NCBI GenBank assembly: GCA_942490945.1
Contig: CALNYZ010000018.1
Coordinates: 1,736,001-1,800,000, forward strand
Length of the DNA: 64,000 nucleotides
Source of the DNA: CALNYZ01 sp942490945
GTDB lineage: Bacteria > Pseudomonadota > Gammaproteobacteria > UBA6429 > Thiohalophilaceae
Reading direction: 5' to 3'
This document shows, piece after piece, positions 46,119-54,831 of this stretch. The first letter of the stretch is position 1; every line of letters begins with the position of its first letter. Under the pieces are notes generated by a model. It saw only the letters and a list, made by a program, of their open reading frames with translations. It had not been told where the DNA came from and did not search any database. Both the position numbers and the translations under genes were made by a program.

Positions 46119-46751
46119 TTATGTCAATAACCCGTTTAATATCAAATCAATCTGACACTGCATATAATTATCAGAATCGAGTTGATTGGCATCATATGTT
46201 CGTAATGAGTGATCCCATATGACCAGGTAAACAAGATGCGCCATAATGACCCGCGCGGTAATGACCGGATCACAGCGCTTGAATTCGTTGCTTTGAATGC
46301 CTGCCGCGATAACGCCTGAAACAATGTCGATACTTCTGTGTACGACATTTTCAACATAATACCGAGCCAGTTCAGGAAAATTCGACGCTTCAGACATCAT
46401 CAGCTTGGGCATGCCACTTAACCGGGTTTCGAACATGGTGCGCTGCCAACCTTTCAATATGGTGATTAATAGTGCCTGTTGTGTGCCAACATGTTCAGAC
46501 ACTTTTTGTTCTACGCGTTCAATTTCCGGCAACACTATATCGTGTACAAGGCATTTAAATATGTCTTCCTTGCTTTTAAAATATAAATAAACCGTACCTT
46601 TGGAGACACCGGCGCCTTCGGCAATATCTTCAATTTTGGTGGCGCTAAACCCCCTGTCGACAAACAAGCCTAAGGCCGCATCCAGTATTTCGCCCGGACG
46701 TGCCTCGCTGCGTCGTTGCCATTTCAGGCTTTTTGGTTGCGGCGCGACCAT
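46119..46751 (-). CDS. TetR-family transcriptional regulator
   Basis: A 210-residue repressor with the N-terminal HTH of the family (about 16-62: RPGEILDAALGLFVDRGFSA, AEGAGVSKGTVYLYFKSKE) and a helical ligand-binding and dimer domain that is not family-specific. First gene of the efflux operon, 2 bases before tolC. A perfect 28-bp palindrome overlaps its own promoter, so autoregulation with drug-induced release is very likely. Confidence 0.94.
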   Translation of the reverse strand: MVAPQPKSLKWQRRSEARPGEILDAALGLFVDRGFSATKIEDIAEGAGVSKGTVYLYFKSKEDIFKCLVHDIVLPEIERVEQKVSEHVGTQQALLITILKGWQRTMFETRLSGMPKLMMSEASNFPELARYYVENVVHRSIDIVSGVIAAGIQSNEFKRCDPVITARVIMAHLVYLVIWDHSLRTYDANQLDSDNYMQCQIDLILNGLLT

Positions 46752-46766
46752 AAAAATTACATCAAT

Positions 46767-46794
46767 ATTAATAAATGAATAGTCATTTATTAAT
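46767..46794. promoter_or_regulatory. 28-bp perfect palindrome, TetR-family operator
   Basis: ATTAATAAATGA (46767-46778) and its exact reverse complement TCATTTATTAAT (46783-46794) flank a 4-base centre ATAG. The right arm overlaps the -10 box of the tetR promoter, and the palindrome ends 16 bases before the tetR start codon. Size and position match operators of TetR repressors such as QacR. On the plus strand it lies upstream of a TATAAT at 46806-46811, so it may also act on the divergent EAL-HDOD gene. Confidence 0.8.
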
Positions 46795-46820
46795 TATACG
46801 CGTGATATAATCGATAACAA
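46793..46820 (-). promoter_or_regulatory. sigma-70 promoter of the tetR-tolC-RND operon
   Basis: On the minus strand, -35 TTGTTA (46815-46820), 16-base spacer and -10 TATAAT (46793-46798), with the predicted start site inside the palindromic operator. Occupation of the operator would block RNA polymerase. Confidence 0.65.
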
Positions 46821-46925
46821 CATTTATCTTCAACGTATTATCATAATGTTAGCCAGGAAAAGAAAAACCGTAGTTTATCAGCACATTGCCTTTATAATGC
46901 GCATTGCCAACATCCGCCTGATTAT

Positions 46926-48152
46926 ATGAAAAGAACACCACGAACAGCACTGTGCCTGGCACGTCAGCCTATCCTCGACCGTGATAACACGATTGTTGCC
47001 TATGAGTTATTATTTCGAAACAGTGGCGATACAGAAGCTAACTTCACGGATGGTAGTTTGGCGACAGCACAAGTCATTAATAATCTGTTAAGTAATTTTG
47101 GTACCGAAATGCTGGTTGGCGACAAGCAGGCGTTTATCAATTTTGATTCACACATGTTGCTAAGTGATATGATTGACCTGCTACCAAAAGACAAAGTGGT
47201 GATTGAAATACTGGAAACTGTCAAGGTCACAGATAAAATCGTGGCGAAAGTTAAACAGCTGGTCGATTCAGGTTATACACTGGCCCTGGATGATTTCGTT
47301 GACCATACGGAGTTTGCCCCACTGCTGCCACTTGCCAATATTATGAAAATTGACATCTCGAATCTAACGCAGCAAGAGTTACTGTCACATGTCACGCTCG
47401 GAAAAAAACATGGCATGCAATTACTTGCTGAACGTGTTGAAACATTGGCTGAATACAACAACTGCCTCGAACTGGGGTTTACACTGTTCCAGGGCTTCTA
47501 TTTCGCCAAACCGGCAAATATCGAACAACATGAAATTCCTACCGAAAATTTAAGCATTGTTAAAATCATGAACGCGGTGATGCAGGGATACCATGTCAAC
47601 GAGATCGCGAAACAAATAGCAGAAAGCAGCAACATTAGAAGTAAATTATTGCGCTACATGGTCTCCTCCAGTCTTGACAACACGCTGAATGAAAACGACC
47701 TGCCCAGAGCGTTAACCATTCTGGGGTCCAGTGCACTGTACAAATGGCTCACGCTATTATTATTCTCAAGCGGGAAACTACCCAACCATACTACGCCGGC
47801 ATTGTTTACCACCGCCATTTCGCGCGGCACATTAATGGAAGCGCTTGCGCGTGAAGCCGGCCATCTTGATACCAATGAATATTTTATTCTTGGTATGTTT
47901 TCACTGCTTGATGTTTTGCTTGGCACAGACTATGAACATTTATTTTCACAAATCGTTGTGCCCGACACAATTAAACAAGCGCTACTTAATAATACAGGAC
48001 CATTTGTGCCATTTTTAAAAATCGCGGTCGCACTCGAAAATGACAACATGACAGAAATAGACCATTATGCTGATGAGATAAACCTGAGTAGCGAAGCGAT
48101 TCTGAATGCACAAATCGCATCACTACAATCACAAAAAATATTCCAGGAATAG
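46926..48152 (+). CDS. EAL-HDOD domain protein
   Basis: A 408-residue two-domain protein: an EAL domain (about 1-190) and an HDOD domain (about 200-408). The EAL motif reads ELLFR in place of EALLR, but the acidic metal site is largely kept: E27, the DD of LALDDF, IMKID, LLAERVE and FQGFYFAKP. The DDFGTG loop is changed to DDFVDH. In similar proteins the EAL half often binds cyclic-di-GMP without hydrolysing it. Activity cannot be decided here. It is divergent from tetR and 5 bases upstream of kdsB. Confidence 0.88.
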   Translation: MKRTPRTALCLARQPILDRDNTIVAYELLFRNSGDTEANFTDGSLATAQVINNLLSNFGTEMLVGDKQAFINFDSHMLLSDMIDLLPKDKVVIEILETVKVTDKIVAKVKQLVDSGYTLALDDFVDHTEFAPLLPLANIMKIDISNLTQQELLSHVTLGKKHGMQLLAERVETLAEYNNCLELGFTLFQGFYFAKPANIEQHEIPTENLSIVKIMNAVMQGYHVNEIAKQIAESSNIRSKLLRYMVSSSLDNTLNENDLPRALTILGSSALYKWLTLLLFSSGKLPNHTTPALFTTAISRGTLMEALAREAGHLDTNEYFILGMFSLLDVLLGTDYEHLFSQIVVPDTIKQALLNNTGPFVPFLKIAVALENDNMTEIDHYADEINLSSEAILNAQIASLQSQKIFQE

Positions 48153-48157
48153 TCTGT

Positions 48158-48931
48158 ATGACAAACGATTTTACCGTCATTATCCCGGCCCGTTATGCTT
48201 CGGCACGTCTGGCAAAAAAACTGTTACTCGATCTGAATGGCAAGCCAGTCTTGCAGCATACCTTTGAAAAAGCAGATACTTCTGCAGCCGGAAGTATCTA
48301 TATCGCGACGGATCATGAAGAGATTGCCACATTAGCCAAATCATTTGGCGCCAACGTTATCATGACACGCGAAGACCACGCATCCGGCACAGATCGTCTT
48401 GTTGAAGCTGCGACCAAACTTGGCTTGTCGGATGATGAAATTGTCGTTAATGTTCAGGCAGACGAGCCATTAATACCGGTAGACATAATCAATAAAACTG
48501 CCGAGATATTGCAGCAAAACCCTGGCGCTGATCTGTCAACCATGGCATCACCGATTCATGACTGTGCCACGGTGTTCGACCCGCATAAAGTTAAAGTGGT
48601 TCTTAACAAAAATAACGAAGCCTTGTATTTTAGTCGTGCGCCCATCCCGTGGGATCGCGATAATTTTTCAATTGATCACAAGGCACATTCACTAAGCAAC
48701 ACACCCTATTATTTGCACATCGGCATCTATGGTTACCGCGTTAAGACTTTGAATGCCTTTTCAAAAATGGAACCCGCGCCTATTGAGAAGGCAGAAAACC
48801 TCGAACAGTTACGTGCCATGTGGCATGGTATGCGGATTCAGGTTGGGATTACAGAAAAAGTACCCGCGCATGGTGTGGATACCGAAGAAGATTTACAACG
48901 ACTGCGAGAACAACTGGAAAAGCAAGCATAG
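48158..48931 (+). CDS. kdsB: 3-deoxy-manno-octulosonate cytidylyltransferase
   Basis: Activates Kdo with CTP, giving CMP-Kdo for the inner core of LPS. It has 257 residues. The nucleotidyltransferase motif IPARYASARLAKKLL, VNVQADEPLIP (metal Asp) and YYLHIGIYGYR are present. The SARLAKKLLLDL segment replaces the usual STRLPGKPL, a modest difference in the nucleotide loop. Together with the lpx genes it shows a Kdo-lipid A envelope. Confidence 0.95.
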   Translation: MTNDFTVIIPARYASARLAKKLLLDLNGKPVLQHTFEKADTSAAGSIYIATDHEEIATLAKSFGANVIMTREDHASGTDRLVEAATKLGLSDDEIVVNVQADEPLIPVDIINKTAEILQQNPGADLSTMASPIHDCATVFDPHKVKVVLNKNNEALYFSRAPIPWDRDNFSIDHKAHSLSNTPYYLHIGIYGYRVKTLNAFSKMEPAPIEKAENLEQLRAMWHGMRIQVGITEKVPAHGVDTEEDLQRLREQLEKQA

Positions 48932-48936
48932 CGTCA

Positions 48937-49491
48937 ATGTCAAAACTCTATCCGGAAATCACCACCGAACTGACAGCCTTCATCGAACAACAAAATTTAT
49001 TTTTTGTTGGCACAGCTGACAGCGATGGACGTGTCAATGTCTCACCAAAAGGTTCAGACTCACTGCGCGTACTGGACAAAAATCGTGTTGTCTGGCTGAA
49101 CTTGACCGGTAGCGGCAACGAAACCGCCCCGCATATGCAAGCCAACAATCGTATTACCCTGATGTTTTGTTCATTCGACAATACTCCACTCATCCTGCGG
49201 CTTTATGGCCAGGGCAAGGTAATACATAAACATGACAGTGCGTGGTCTGAATTGGCGCACTTGTTTAAAGAACGACTCGGCATGCGCCAGATTCTGGATA
49301 TCCATATTGATCTGGTGCAAACTTCCTGTGGTTTCCAGGTGCCCTATTACGAATACAAAGGCGAACGTGACACACTCGAAAAATGGGAACTCAAAAAAGG
49401 TGCTGATGGCGTTAAGGATTACTGGCAAGAAAAAAACAGCCTCAGCCTGGACGGCAAATCAACAGGTATATTATCCGACAAGGAAAGCTGA
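48937..49491 (+). CDS. Pyridoxamine 5'-phosphate oxidase-like flavoprotein
   Basis: A 184-residue split-barrel FMN-binding fold protein. ITTELTAFIEQQNLFFVGTADSDGRVNVSPKG and VWLNLTGSGNE are typical of the general PNPOx-like group, and the domain ends with SCGFQVPYYEYKG. Not the PdxH enzyme of B6 synthesis, which has a longer C-terminus. The ATG at 48937 lies 5 bases after the kdsB stop. Physiological substrate unknown. Confidence 0.85.
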   Translation: MSKLYPEITTELTAFIEQQNLFFVGTADSDGRVNVSPKGSDSLRVLDKNRVVWLNLTGSGNETAPHMQANNRITLMFCSFDNTPLILRLYGQGKVIHKHDSAWSELAHLFKERLGMRQILDIHIDLVQTSCGFQVPYYEYKGERDTLEKWELKKGADGVKDYWQEKNSLSLDGKSTGILSDKES

Positions 49492-49492
49492 C

Positions 49493-49849
49493 ATGAAAAC
49501 ATACCACGGTCATTGTCACTGCGGTGCCATAAAATTTAAATTCACCTGCAACCCTATCGAAAAGGGGCTGCGTTGTAACTGTTCTATTTGTATCCGCAAA
49601 GGCACCGTCATGTCACCTGAAGCGGTCGCCCCGGAACATATTGAAATTGATGCCCGACCCGAAGATATCGGCTTGTATCAATTTGATACTAAAGTCGCGA
49701 AACATTTTTTTTGTAAAAACTGCGGCATCTATACACACCACGAAACGGCCAAGTTTCCCGGTAAATCACGCGTTAATCTTGGTTGTATTGACGAACTTGA
49801 TCCGCTTGCATTGGAAGTGACCGTGTTTGATGGCAAGCACTTGATGTAA
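49493..49849 (+). CDS. GFA family zinc protein
   Basis: A 118-residue member of the glutathione-dependent formaldehyde-activating (GFA) family. Zinc ligands are seen in CHCGAIKF, CNCSICIRKG and FFCKNCGIYTHH. Many relatives are annotated this way but have no shown activity. The ATG at 49493 lies a base after the preceding stop codon. It converges on selO. Confidence 0.85.
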   Translation: MKTYHGHCHCGAIKFKFTCNPIEKGLRCNCSICIRKGTVMSPEAVAPEHIEIDARPEDIGLYQFDTKVAKHFFCKNCGIYTHHETAKFPGKSRVNLGCIDELDPLALEVTVFDGKHLM

Positions 49850-49871
49850 ATTATACTGGCTCAGTATCGCA

Positions 49872-51365
49872 TCAGGTTCCACAAAAGGTTTGCGCCACTA
49901 CCTCTTCCGGCTTTGGTGGCAGTTGGTAACTTTCCTTGCCAGGCTGGCGTTGATAGGGATTTTGCAACACGGCATGCAATGCGTGAAAAACTGAAAAATC
50001 ATTATAATCTTCTGCTGCGCGGATGGCTGCTTCGATTTGATGATTGCGTGGAATATAAACCGGGTTTACCGCTTGCATCTGTGTAAAACGTTCTGCATCG
50101 CTTGCTGATTCGGTTGCCAGGCGTTTACGCCACGCTATTAGCCACTCATCAAGTTGTTCTGATTTGCCAAATAACGCTCTTAACTGCTCGTCCTGGTCTG
50201 CTGCCTGCATTGAAAGTTGTGATAAGTGATAAAACGTCAGCGTAAAGTCCACCTTGTTTTCTGCCATGATATTCAGGAGTAACTCGGTCAGCGCTTTATC
50301 TTCTTCGTCTGATTGCTTATCCACATTTTCCGTCAGTCCACACTTTGCGCGCATGCCCGCAAGCCAGTGTTTTTCGTACGACTCACCGAATGTGTTCAGA
50401 ATATATTTGGCGATCTCAACAGCGGCATCGGTATCTTCCGCCAGTAACGGCAATAATGATTCAGCCAGTCTTGTTAAATTCCAGAACCCGATGGCGGGTT
50501 GATTGCTATAGGCATAACGTCCATCGCGATCGATATAGCTATAGACCTGATTAAAATCAAAATCGTCCATAAATGCACAGGGGCCATAATCAATCGTCTC
50601 ACCGGCAATCGACATATTGTCGGTATTCATCACACCATGTATAAAACCAATTTGCATCCACTGGGCAATTAACGCCGCCTGCCCGGTAACCACGGCCTGA
50701 TAGAAAGCCACATAGGGGTTAGCAGCTGCCAATGCTTCAGGATAATTTCGCGCAATCACAAAATTGGCCAGTTTGCGAATTGATTCCACATCACCACTCG
50801 CGGCGAAAAACTGAAACGTACCCACACGAATAAAACTGTTCGCCACACGCGTAATCACACCACCCGGTAACATTTGTTCTCTGGCAACCTGCTCGCCAGT
50901 GGTCACCGCCGCCAATGCACGCGTCGTTGGTACACCCAGTTTGGCCATCGCCTCACTCACCAGATATTCTCGCAACACCGGGCCTAACGCTGCACGACCA
51001 TCACCACTCCGCGAGTAATATGTCCGACCGGATCCTTTTAATTGTAAATCAACACGCTTCCCATCAGGTGTTAAAATCTCACCGAGTAAAATAGCGCGAC
51101 CATCGCCAAGCTGCGGATTGTAATGCCCAAACTGGTGCCCCGCATAAGCCATCGCCAACGGCTCTGCGCCGTCGGGAATCACATTTCCGGCAAACAGCGC
51201 TGCAATATCTGCAGAATTTTGATCGTGTCCAGTGATGCCTAACGCTTCCGCCAGACTGTCATTGAATGCAATCAAACCGGGGTTCGCAACCGGTGTTGGA
51301 TCAGTCTTGACGTAGAATTTATTGCCAAGACCGACAAATTGATTATCGAAGGGAATATGCAGCAT
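49872..51365 (-). CDS. selO: Protein adenylyltransferase SelO (YdiU)
   Basis: Pseudokinase-fold enzyme that transfers AMP from ATP to Ser, Thr or Tyr of target proteins, involved in redox stress in characterised homologues. It has 497 residues. Conserved blocks AYAGHQFGHYNPQLGDGRA, KGSGRTYYSRSGDGRAALG, NTDNMSIAGETIDYGPCAF and RYAYSNQP are present. The C-terminal Cys of TFCGT is encoded by TGT and the next-but-two codon is a plain TGA stop, so it is not a selenoprotein. GC content seems higher than in the neighbouring flagellar genes. Confidence 0.95.
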   Translation of the reverse strand: MLHIPFDNQFVGLGNKFYVKTDPTPVANPGLIAFNDSLAEALGITGHDQNSADIAALFAGNVIPDGAEPLAMAYAGHQFGHYNPQLGDGRAILLGEILTPDGKRVDLQLKGSGRTYYSRSGDGRAALGPVLREYLVSEAMAKLGVPTTRALAAVTTGEQVAREQMLPGGVITRVANSFIRVGTFQFFAASGDVESIRKLANFVIARNYPEALAAANPYVAFYQAVVTGQAALIAQWMQIGFIHGVMNTDNMSIAGETIDYGPCAFMDDFDFNQVYSYIDRDGRYAYSNQPAIGFWNLTRLAESLLPLLAEDTDAAVEIAKYILNTFGESYEKHWLAGMRAKCGLTENVDKQSDEEDKALTELLLNIMAENKVDFTLTFYHLSQLSMQAADQDEQLRALFGKSEQLDEWLIAWRKRLATESASDAERFTQMQAVNPVYIPRNHQIEAAIRAAEDYNDFSVFHALHAVLQNPYQRQPGKESYQLPPKPEEVVAQTFCGT

Positions 51366-51970
51366 GGTTATCTCTATTGATTAAACGACATTTCATTATT
51401 TCGATGTTTCCTTACACTTTGCAGGGTAACCGGGCAAGTGATACGAAATAGAATAATAAATTTTACATTATTATCAGTGCGCAAACTGCACTTTTTGCCG
51501 ACTACCTGTAATATCAGGATATATTAATCCAGATGACTGATATGGAAATTAATCCGGAATTGAACCGGCTTTATCACATTCACTACCCCATATGCATTTG
51601 ATGTAGAGACCATCAATTTGGTCAGATTTTTTTGAAAGTGTCATTTTCAGTAATTTACCAAACAGTATGTGTCTTTAGGCATCTGGTACCACAATACGAA
51701 CCTATACTGTAGTACACCGCTACCTCTGTTGTACTAACCATATTTGTTTGAATTTGACTAGGTATAATGCAACTGCTCTATGAAGCAATGAATGTAGCCA
51801 ACATTTTAAGTAACGTGTCGAAAATCTCGATATATTCTAGATTCTATCAAATAATCTATTTAACTTATTGTTTTAATTGATTATTTTTAACATGCAATAG
51901 CGCGCCTTTCGTGCACTATTTGCTGCGAAATGATAAAATGATGCATTATCAAAAAGATTAAAGCACAAAT
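51366..51970. other. 605-bp AT-rich non-coding gap between selO and the TPR gene
   Basis: No convincing coding frame, tRNA or insertion sequence. Visible are a TATAAT at 51763-51768 without a good -35, and nearer the TPR gene an extended -10 (TGATAAAAT, 51931-51939) that would give a leader of about 25 bases. A short inverted repeat TGATAA (51931-51936) and TTATCA (51946-51951) overlaps this -10 and might be an operator. It marks the border between the higher-GC housekeeping side and the AT-rich flagellar side. Confidence 0.6.
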
Positions 51971-52549
51971 ATGACAAAGACAATACATGACGTTGAAGAG
52001 CTGATTCATCTCGCACTTAACGCAAGCAAGAGAAATGATACAGACAAAAGTATTGCGTTCTTGAAACAGGCCGTTGAACAGGACCCTGATAGCGCAACAG
52101 CCTTCTTTTTATTGGGTGCGATGCACGCTGAAATCGGCATGTATGAACGAGCTGTGAAAGAGTTTTCAACAGCAATAGAAATTGATCCACTACAGCACGT
52201 CGCGCGATTTCAATTAGGGTTATTGTACATCACAATGAACAATCTTGAACAAGCCACAGCTGTATGGAAACCCCTGGATAATTTAGGTGCGGAACATCCG
52301 CTATTCCTCTTTAAATCAGGCATTATTCAATTAGCGACCAATAATTATGAGGAATGCATCGATTTACTTGAAAAAGGTATTGAGTTAAATCGTGAAAATT
52401 TACCGTTAAATAAAGATATGTCCTATCTCATAGATCAGGCCAGAGAGCAAGTATCTACATTTAACCCGTGTGGCGAGATTAATTCGGCAATAAAAAATGA
52501 ACATAACCACGTATATTTATCAGCATATAAACCGGAAGATGAAAAATAA
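51971..52549 (+). CDS. TPR-repeat protein beside the flagellar-type operon
   Basis: A 192-residue cytoplasmic protein with about four TPR-like helical pairs (about 10-150): SIAFLKQAVEQDPDSATAFF, RAVKEFSTAIEIDPLQHVAR and EECIDLLEKGIELNRENL. No signal peptide. Such proteins act as chaperones or adaptors, and in type III secretion systems TPR chaperones bind translocators or export substrates. Its closeness to the flagellar-type operon suggests but does not prove a link. Followed 14 bases on by the next gene. Confidence 0.82.
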   Translation: MTKTIHDVEELIHLALNASKRNDTDKSIAFLKQAVEQDPDSATAFFLLGAMHAEIGMYERAVKEFSTAIEIDPLQHVARFQLGLLYITMNNLEQATAVWKPLDNLGAEHPLFLFKSGIIQLATNNYEECIDLLEKGIELNRENLPLNKDMSYLIDQAREQVSTFNPCGEINSAIKNEHNHVYLSAYKPEDEK

Positions 52550-52563
52550 GCTGGTTTATACAC

Positions 52564-52941
52564 ATGGACAAGATCAACAGCCTGAATAATATCGTCGCAA
52601 TTTTTCAAAAGCAATTATCAAAAACGCTTACCAAGAAGAAAGGCACTGCTAACCTGACGTCACCCATCGCAACACAATCGAAAGATAACAAAGTAAAACT
52701 TACTACGATCGAATTAGAAGCAACTATTAACAGAAAAATTAAAGCACTTTCAATAAACGACGAAATATCACAACTCAGAGCAAGTAAAGTGATAATAGAA
52801 TCTATTCTAGCCTGGGAGTTTGGTAGCACCATAACAAATGACCCGAAATTTGAACTGCTAATTGACAACATCACAAACAGTATCAATATGGATGAGTCAT
52901 TACGTAACAGCTTCGCGCAATATATAAATTCTCTACGCTAG
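52564..52941 (+). CDS. unknown 125-residue protein paired with the TPR gene
   Basis: A small, soluble, Lys/Asn-rich protein that looks mainly alpha-helical. The C-terminal half (SQLRASKVIIESILAWEFGS and beyond, residues 68-125) is more patterned than the N-terminal half and may be the conserved part. Not recognised. It converges on the sigma-factor gene with the two stop codons touching (TAG at 52939-52941, CTA at 52942-52944). May belong functionally with the TPR gene and the export operon. Confidence 0.75.
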   Translation: MDKINSLNNIVAIFQKQLSKTLTKKKGTANLTSPIATQSKDNKVKLTTIELEATINRKIKALSINDEISQLRASKVIIESILAWEFGSTITNDPKFELLIDNITNSINMDESLRNSFAQYINSLR

Positions 52942-53691
52942 CTAGTATACAATTGCAAGATTAGTACGTTCAGTGAATAATTTCCTGATACGAAATATCG
53001 CTGACTTATGCAGTTGAGATACACGCCCCTTAGTTAACTGAAGTAAATTGGCAATATCAGTAAACGACATTTCATAATAATAATAATACTCTACAATTTG
53101 TAGTTCGGTGTCAGGTAGCTCTTTAATTAATAATCTTAATTGGCAAGAGAGCTCGTAAATTTCATTATGATCATAATCCAGGATGGATTGATGATGCGGT
53201 GATGACCTGTCATTAAATGCATTCTCTAGCAGGTAATTGTATGCCAAATCCAGCGTGAGCTCTAATATACCATCAAATCCGACGTTATCATTTATGCTTT
53301 CAAGTGATATCGACTCTATATATTCCTTTCTCCGAACTGCAAGATGGTGTAGTTGACTATTTTTTTCACTTAACTGGCGCAGAGAATTTATTACATTGCC
53401 CTTGATTCTGTATCGGGCATACGTTTCAAACGTGCTATCTTCTATCTTTTTATAGTTTTCAATTGCCTGTAACAAACCGATTACTGCGTAATGTAGGTAG
53501 TCGTCGTAGTCCGTTTCACCGCCGATCTTTTTTCGGTAATAATATTTCGCAACAGCTTCTGCCATGTGAGCATAATATTCAAAAATTTTATTACGTAACT
53601 CGACATCCTTGTTTGCTAAATAGTCATCCCATAATTTATCGATAATATCTTCAGTTTTTGGTGAAATAACTGAACCCACTTGTTTTTGCAT
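52942..53691 (-). CDS. FliA-like sigma-70 family factor (sigma-28 type)
   Basis: A 249-residue alternative sigma factor. Region 2 covers about 45-110 (DDYLHYAVIGLLQAIENYKK and FETYARYRIKGNVINSLRQL). Region 4 sits at the C-terminus with an HTH, LPDTELQIVEYYYYYEMSFT and TKGRVSQLHKSAIFRIRKLF. The lack of region 1.1 and the overall length fit the FliA/WhiG group. The last gene of the flagellar-type operon, starting 2 bases past the fliP stop, so it could control late genes elsewhere. An anti-sigma FlgM is not in the window. Divergent from classical FliA, hence no gene symbol. Confidence 0.85.
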   Translation of the reverse strand: MQKQVGSVISPKTEDIIDKLWDDYLANKDVELRNKIFEYYAHMAEAVAKYYYRKKIGGETDYDDYLHYAVIGLLQAIENYKKIEDSTFETYARYRIKGNVINSLRQLSEKNSQLHHLAVRRKEYIESISLESINDNVGFDGILELTLDLAYNYLLENAFNDRSSPHHQSILDYDHNEIYELSCQLRLLIKELPDTELQIVEYYYYYEMSFTDIANLLQLTKGRVSQLHKSAIFRIRKLFTERTNLAIVY

Positions 53692-53692
53692 G

Positions 53693-54466
53693 TCAATTGA
53701 AGCTATTCATTAATGATTGCAATACCAAAACCCACCCGTCGATAAGCACAAACATTAACACCTTGATTGGTAGCGATATCATCATTGGCGGCACCATTAT
53801 CATGCCCATGGACATTAAAATACTCGCTATTATCAGATCCACAAGAAGAAATGGTAAGAATATGACGAACCCAATTTGAAAAGCGGTTTTTAGTTCACTA
53901 AGCAAAAATCCAGAAATTAATACAAGACTACTGACATCAGCTACAGTTTCGGGCATCTCTTGTTTGTTCATATCAAGAACAGCTGCCAGATCCTGTTCGC
54001 GAGTTTGCTGAACCATAAAATCCCGTAATGGCAACATACCCTTGTCAATAGCAATTTTTGTGTCTATTTCACCCGCCATAAATGGTTGAAAGGCTTCGTT
54101 GTGTATTTTTTCAAATACGGGCGTCATATTGAACAATGTCAATATTAAAGCAAGGCTTATAAGCACCGAGTTAGGTGGCGTTTGTTGCATGCCAAACGCA
54201 TGACGTAGCATTGATAGTACAATGATGATACGTGTAAAGGATGTCATTATTATGAGCAAAGACGGCGCCAGACTTAATACTGTCAAAGTTAATAGCAGTT
54301 TAAACGCGCTAGCCGTCTCTGCCTGACTACCCGTATCGGTAGTGTCTAAATTAATGCTTACGCCAGGCAATGTAAAACTTTCCGCATAGGCCAAATTTGA
54401 TGTCACACATGACAGTATTATACATATCGAAAATAACGATAGCCTGACAGTACGGTACGTAATCAT
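53693..54466 (-). CDS. fliP: Flagellar-type export gate protein FliP
   Basis: Core subunit of the FliPQR export gate (SctR in injectisomes). It has 257 residues: signal peptide (CIILSCVTSNLAYA), then membrane segments with LLTLTVLSLAPSLLIIMTSF, MLRHAFGMQQTPPNSV and PPMMISLPIKVLMFVLIDGW. A cleavable signal peptide is typical of flagellar FliP, unlike most SctR. Start overlaps the fliO stop (TAATG). fliQ and fliR, which normally follow, are missing here. Confidence 0.95.
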   Translation of the reverse strand: MITYRTVRLSLFSICIILSCVTSNLAYAESFTLPGVSINLDTTDTGSQAETASAFKLLLTLTVLSLAPSLLIIMTSFTRIIIVLSMLRHAFGMQQTPPNSVLISLALILTLFNMTPVFEKIHNEAFQPFMAGEIDTKIAIDKGMLPLRDFMVQQTREQDLAAVLDMNKQEMPETVADVSSLVLISGFLLSELKTAFQIGFVIFLPFLLVDLIIASILMSMGMIMVPPMMISLPIKVLMFVLIDGWVLVLQSLMNSFN

Positions 54467-54828
54467 TATCCGGGTAATGCTCTTTTATCCAGCACAACCA
54501 CAGTAGTGTCGGATTGTGCCAATATTATTTCGTTTTTATCGAATGTTGTAATATGATACAAAGTAAGTTTGGCATTTATACGTGTCATACTTGTAACGCT
54601 ATACGATTTTTGATTTACGCCCGAACCAATTTTATATTGATATTTCTTCAGTAGAATGCGTACGCCGTAAGTTAATATCGCAAGGACAATTATAAAGAGC
54701 AGCATTTTAAATACTGTCGAAGATATATTAATATTGTCTTCTTTGAAGGGGATGGCTTTCTCGGCAGCAAATATTAAGCCTGCACTTAAAAAAATAATAC
54801 TGCCCAGCAAGTATTGCGACATTTTCAT
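54466..54828 (-). CDS. fliO: Flagellar biosynthesis protein FliO
   Basis: A 120-residue membrane protein with an N-terminal hydrophobic stretch (signal anchor or signal peptide, residues about 7-21), one further transmembrane helix (about 43-62, FKMLLFIIVLAILTYGVRILL) and a cytoplasmic C-terminal domain with SVTSMTRINAKLTLYHITTFDKNEI. FliO helps assemble the FliPQR gate and is not part of injectisomes, which ties this operon to flagella. It lies 3 bases after fliN and overlaps fliP. Confidence 0.87.
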   Translation of the reverse strand: MKMSQYLLGSIIFLSAGLIFAAEKAIPFKEDNINISSTVFKMLLFIIVLAILTYGVRILLKKYQYKIGSGVNQKSYSVTSMTRINAKLTLYHITTFDKNEIILAQSDTTVVVLDKRALPG

Positions 54829-54831
54829 CTT

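Noticed and set aside
49872..49890. SelO as a selenoprotein with TGA-encoded selenocysteine
   Set aside because: The C-terminal Cys is encoded by TGT; the TGA is preceded by the usual final residues and followed by no coding continuation.
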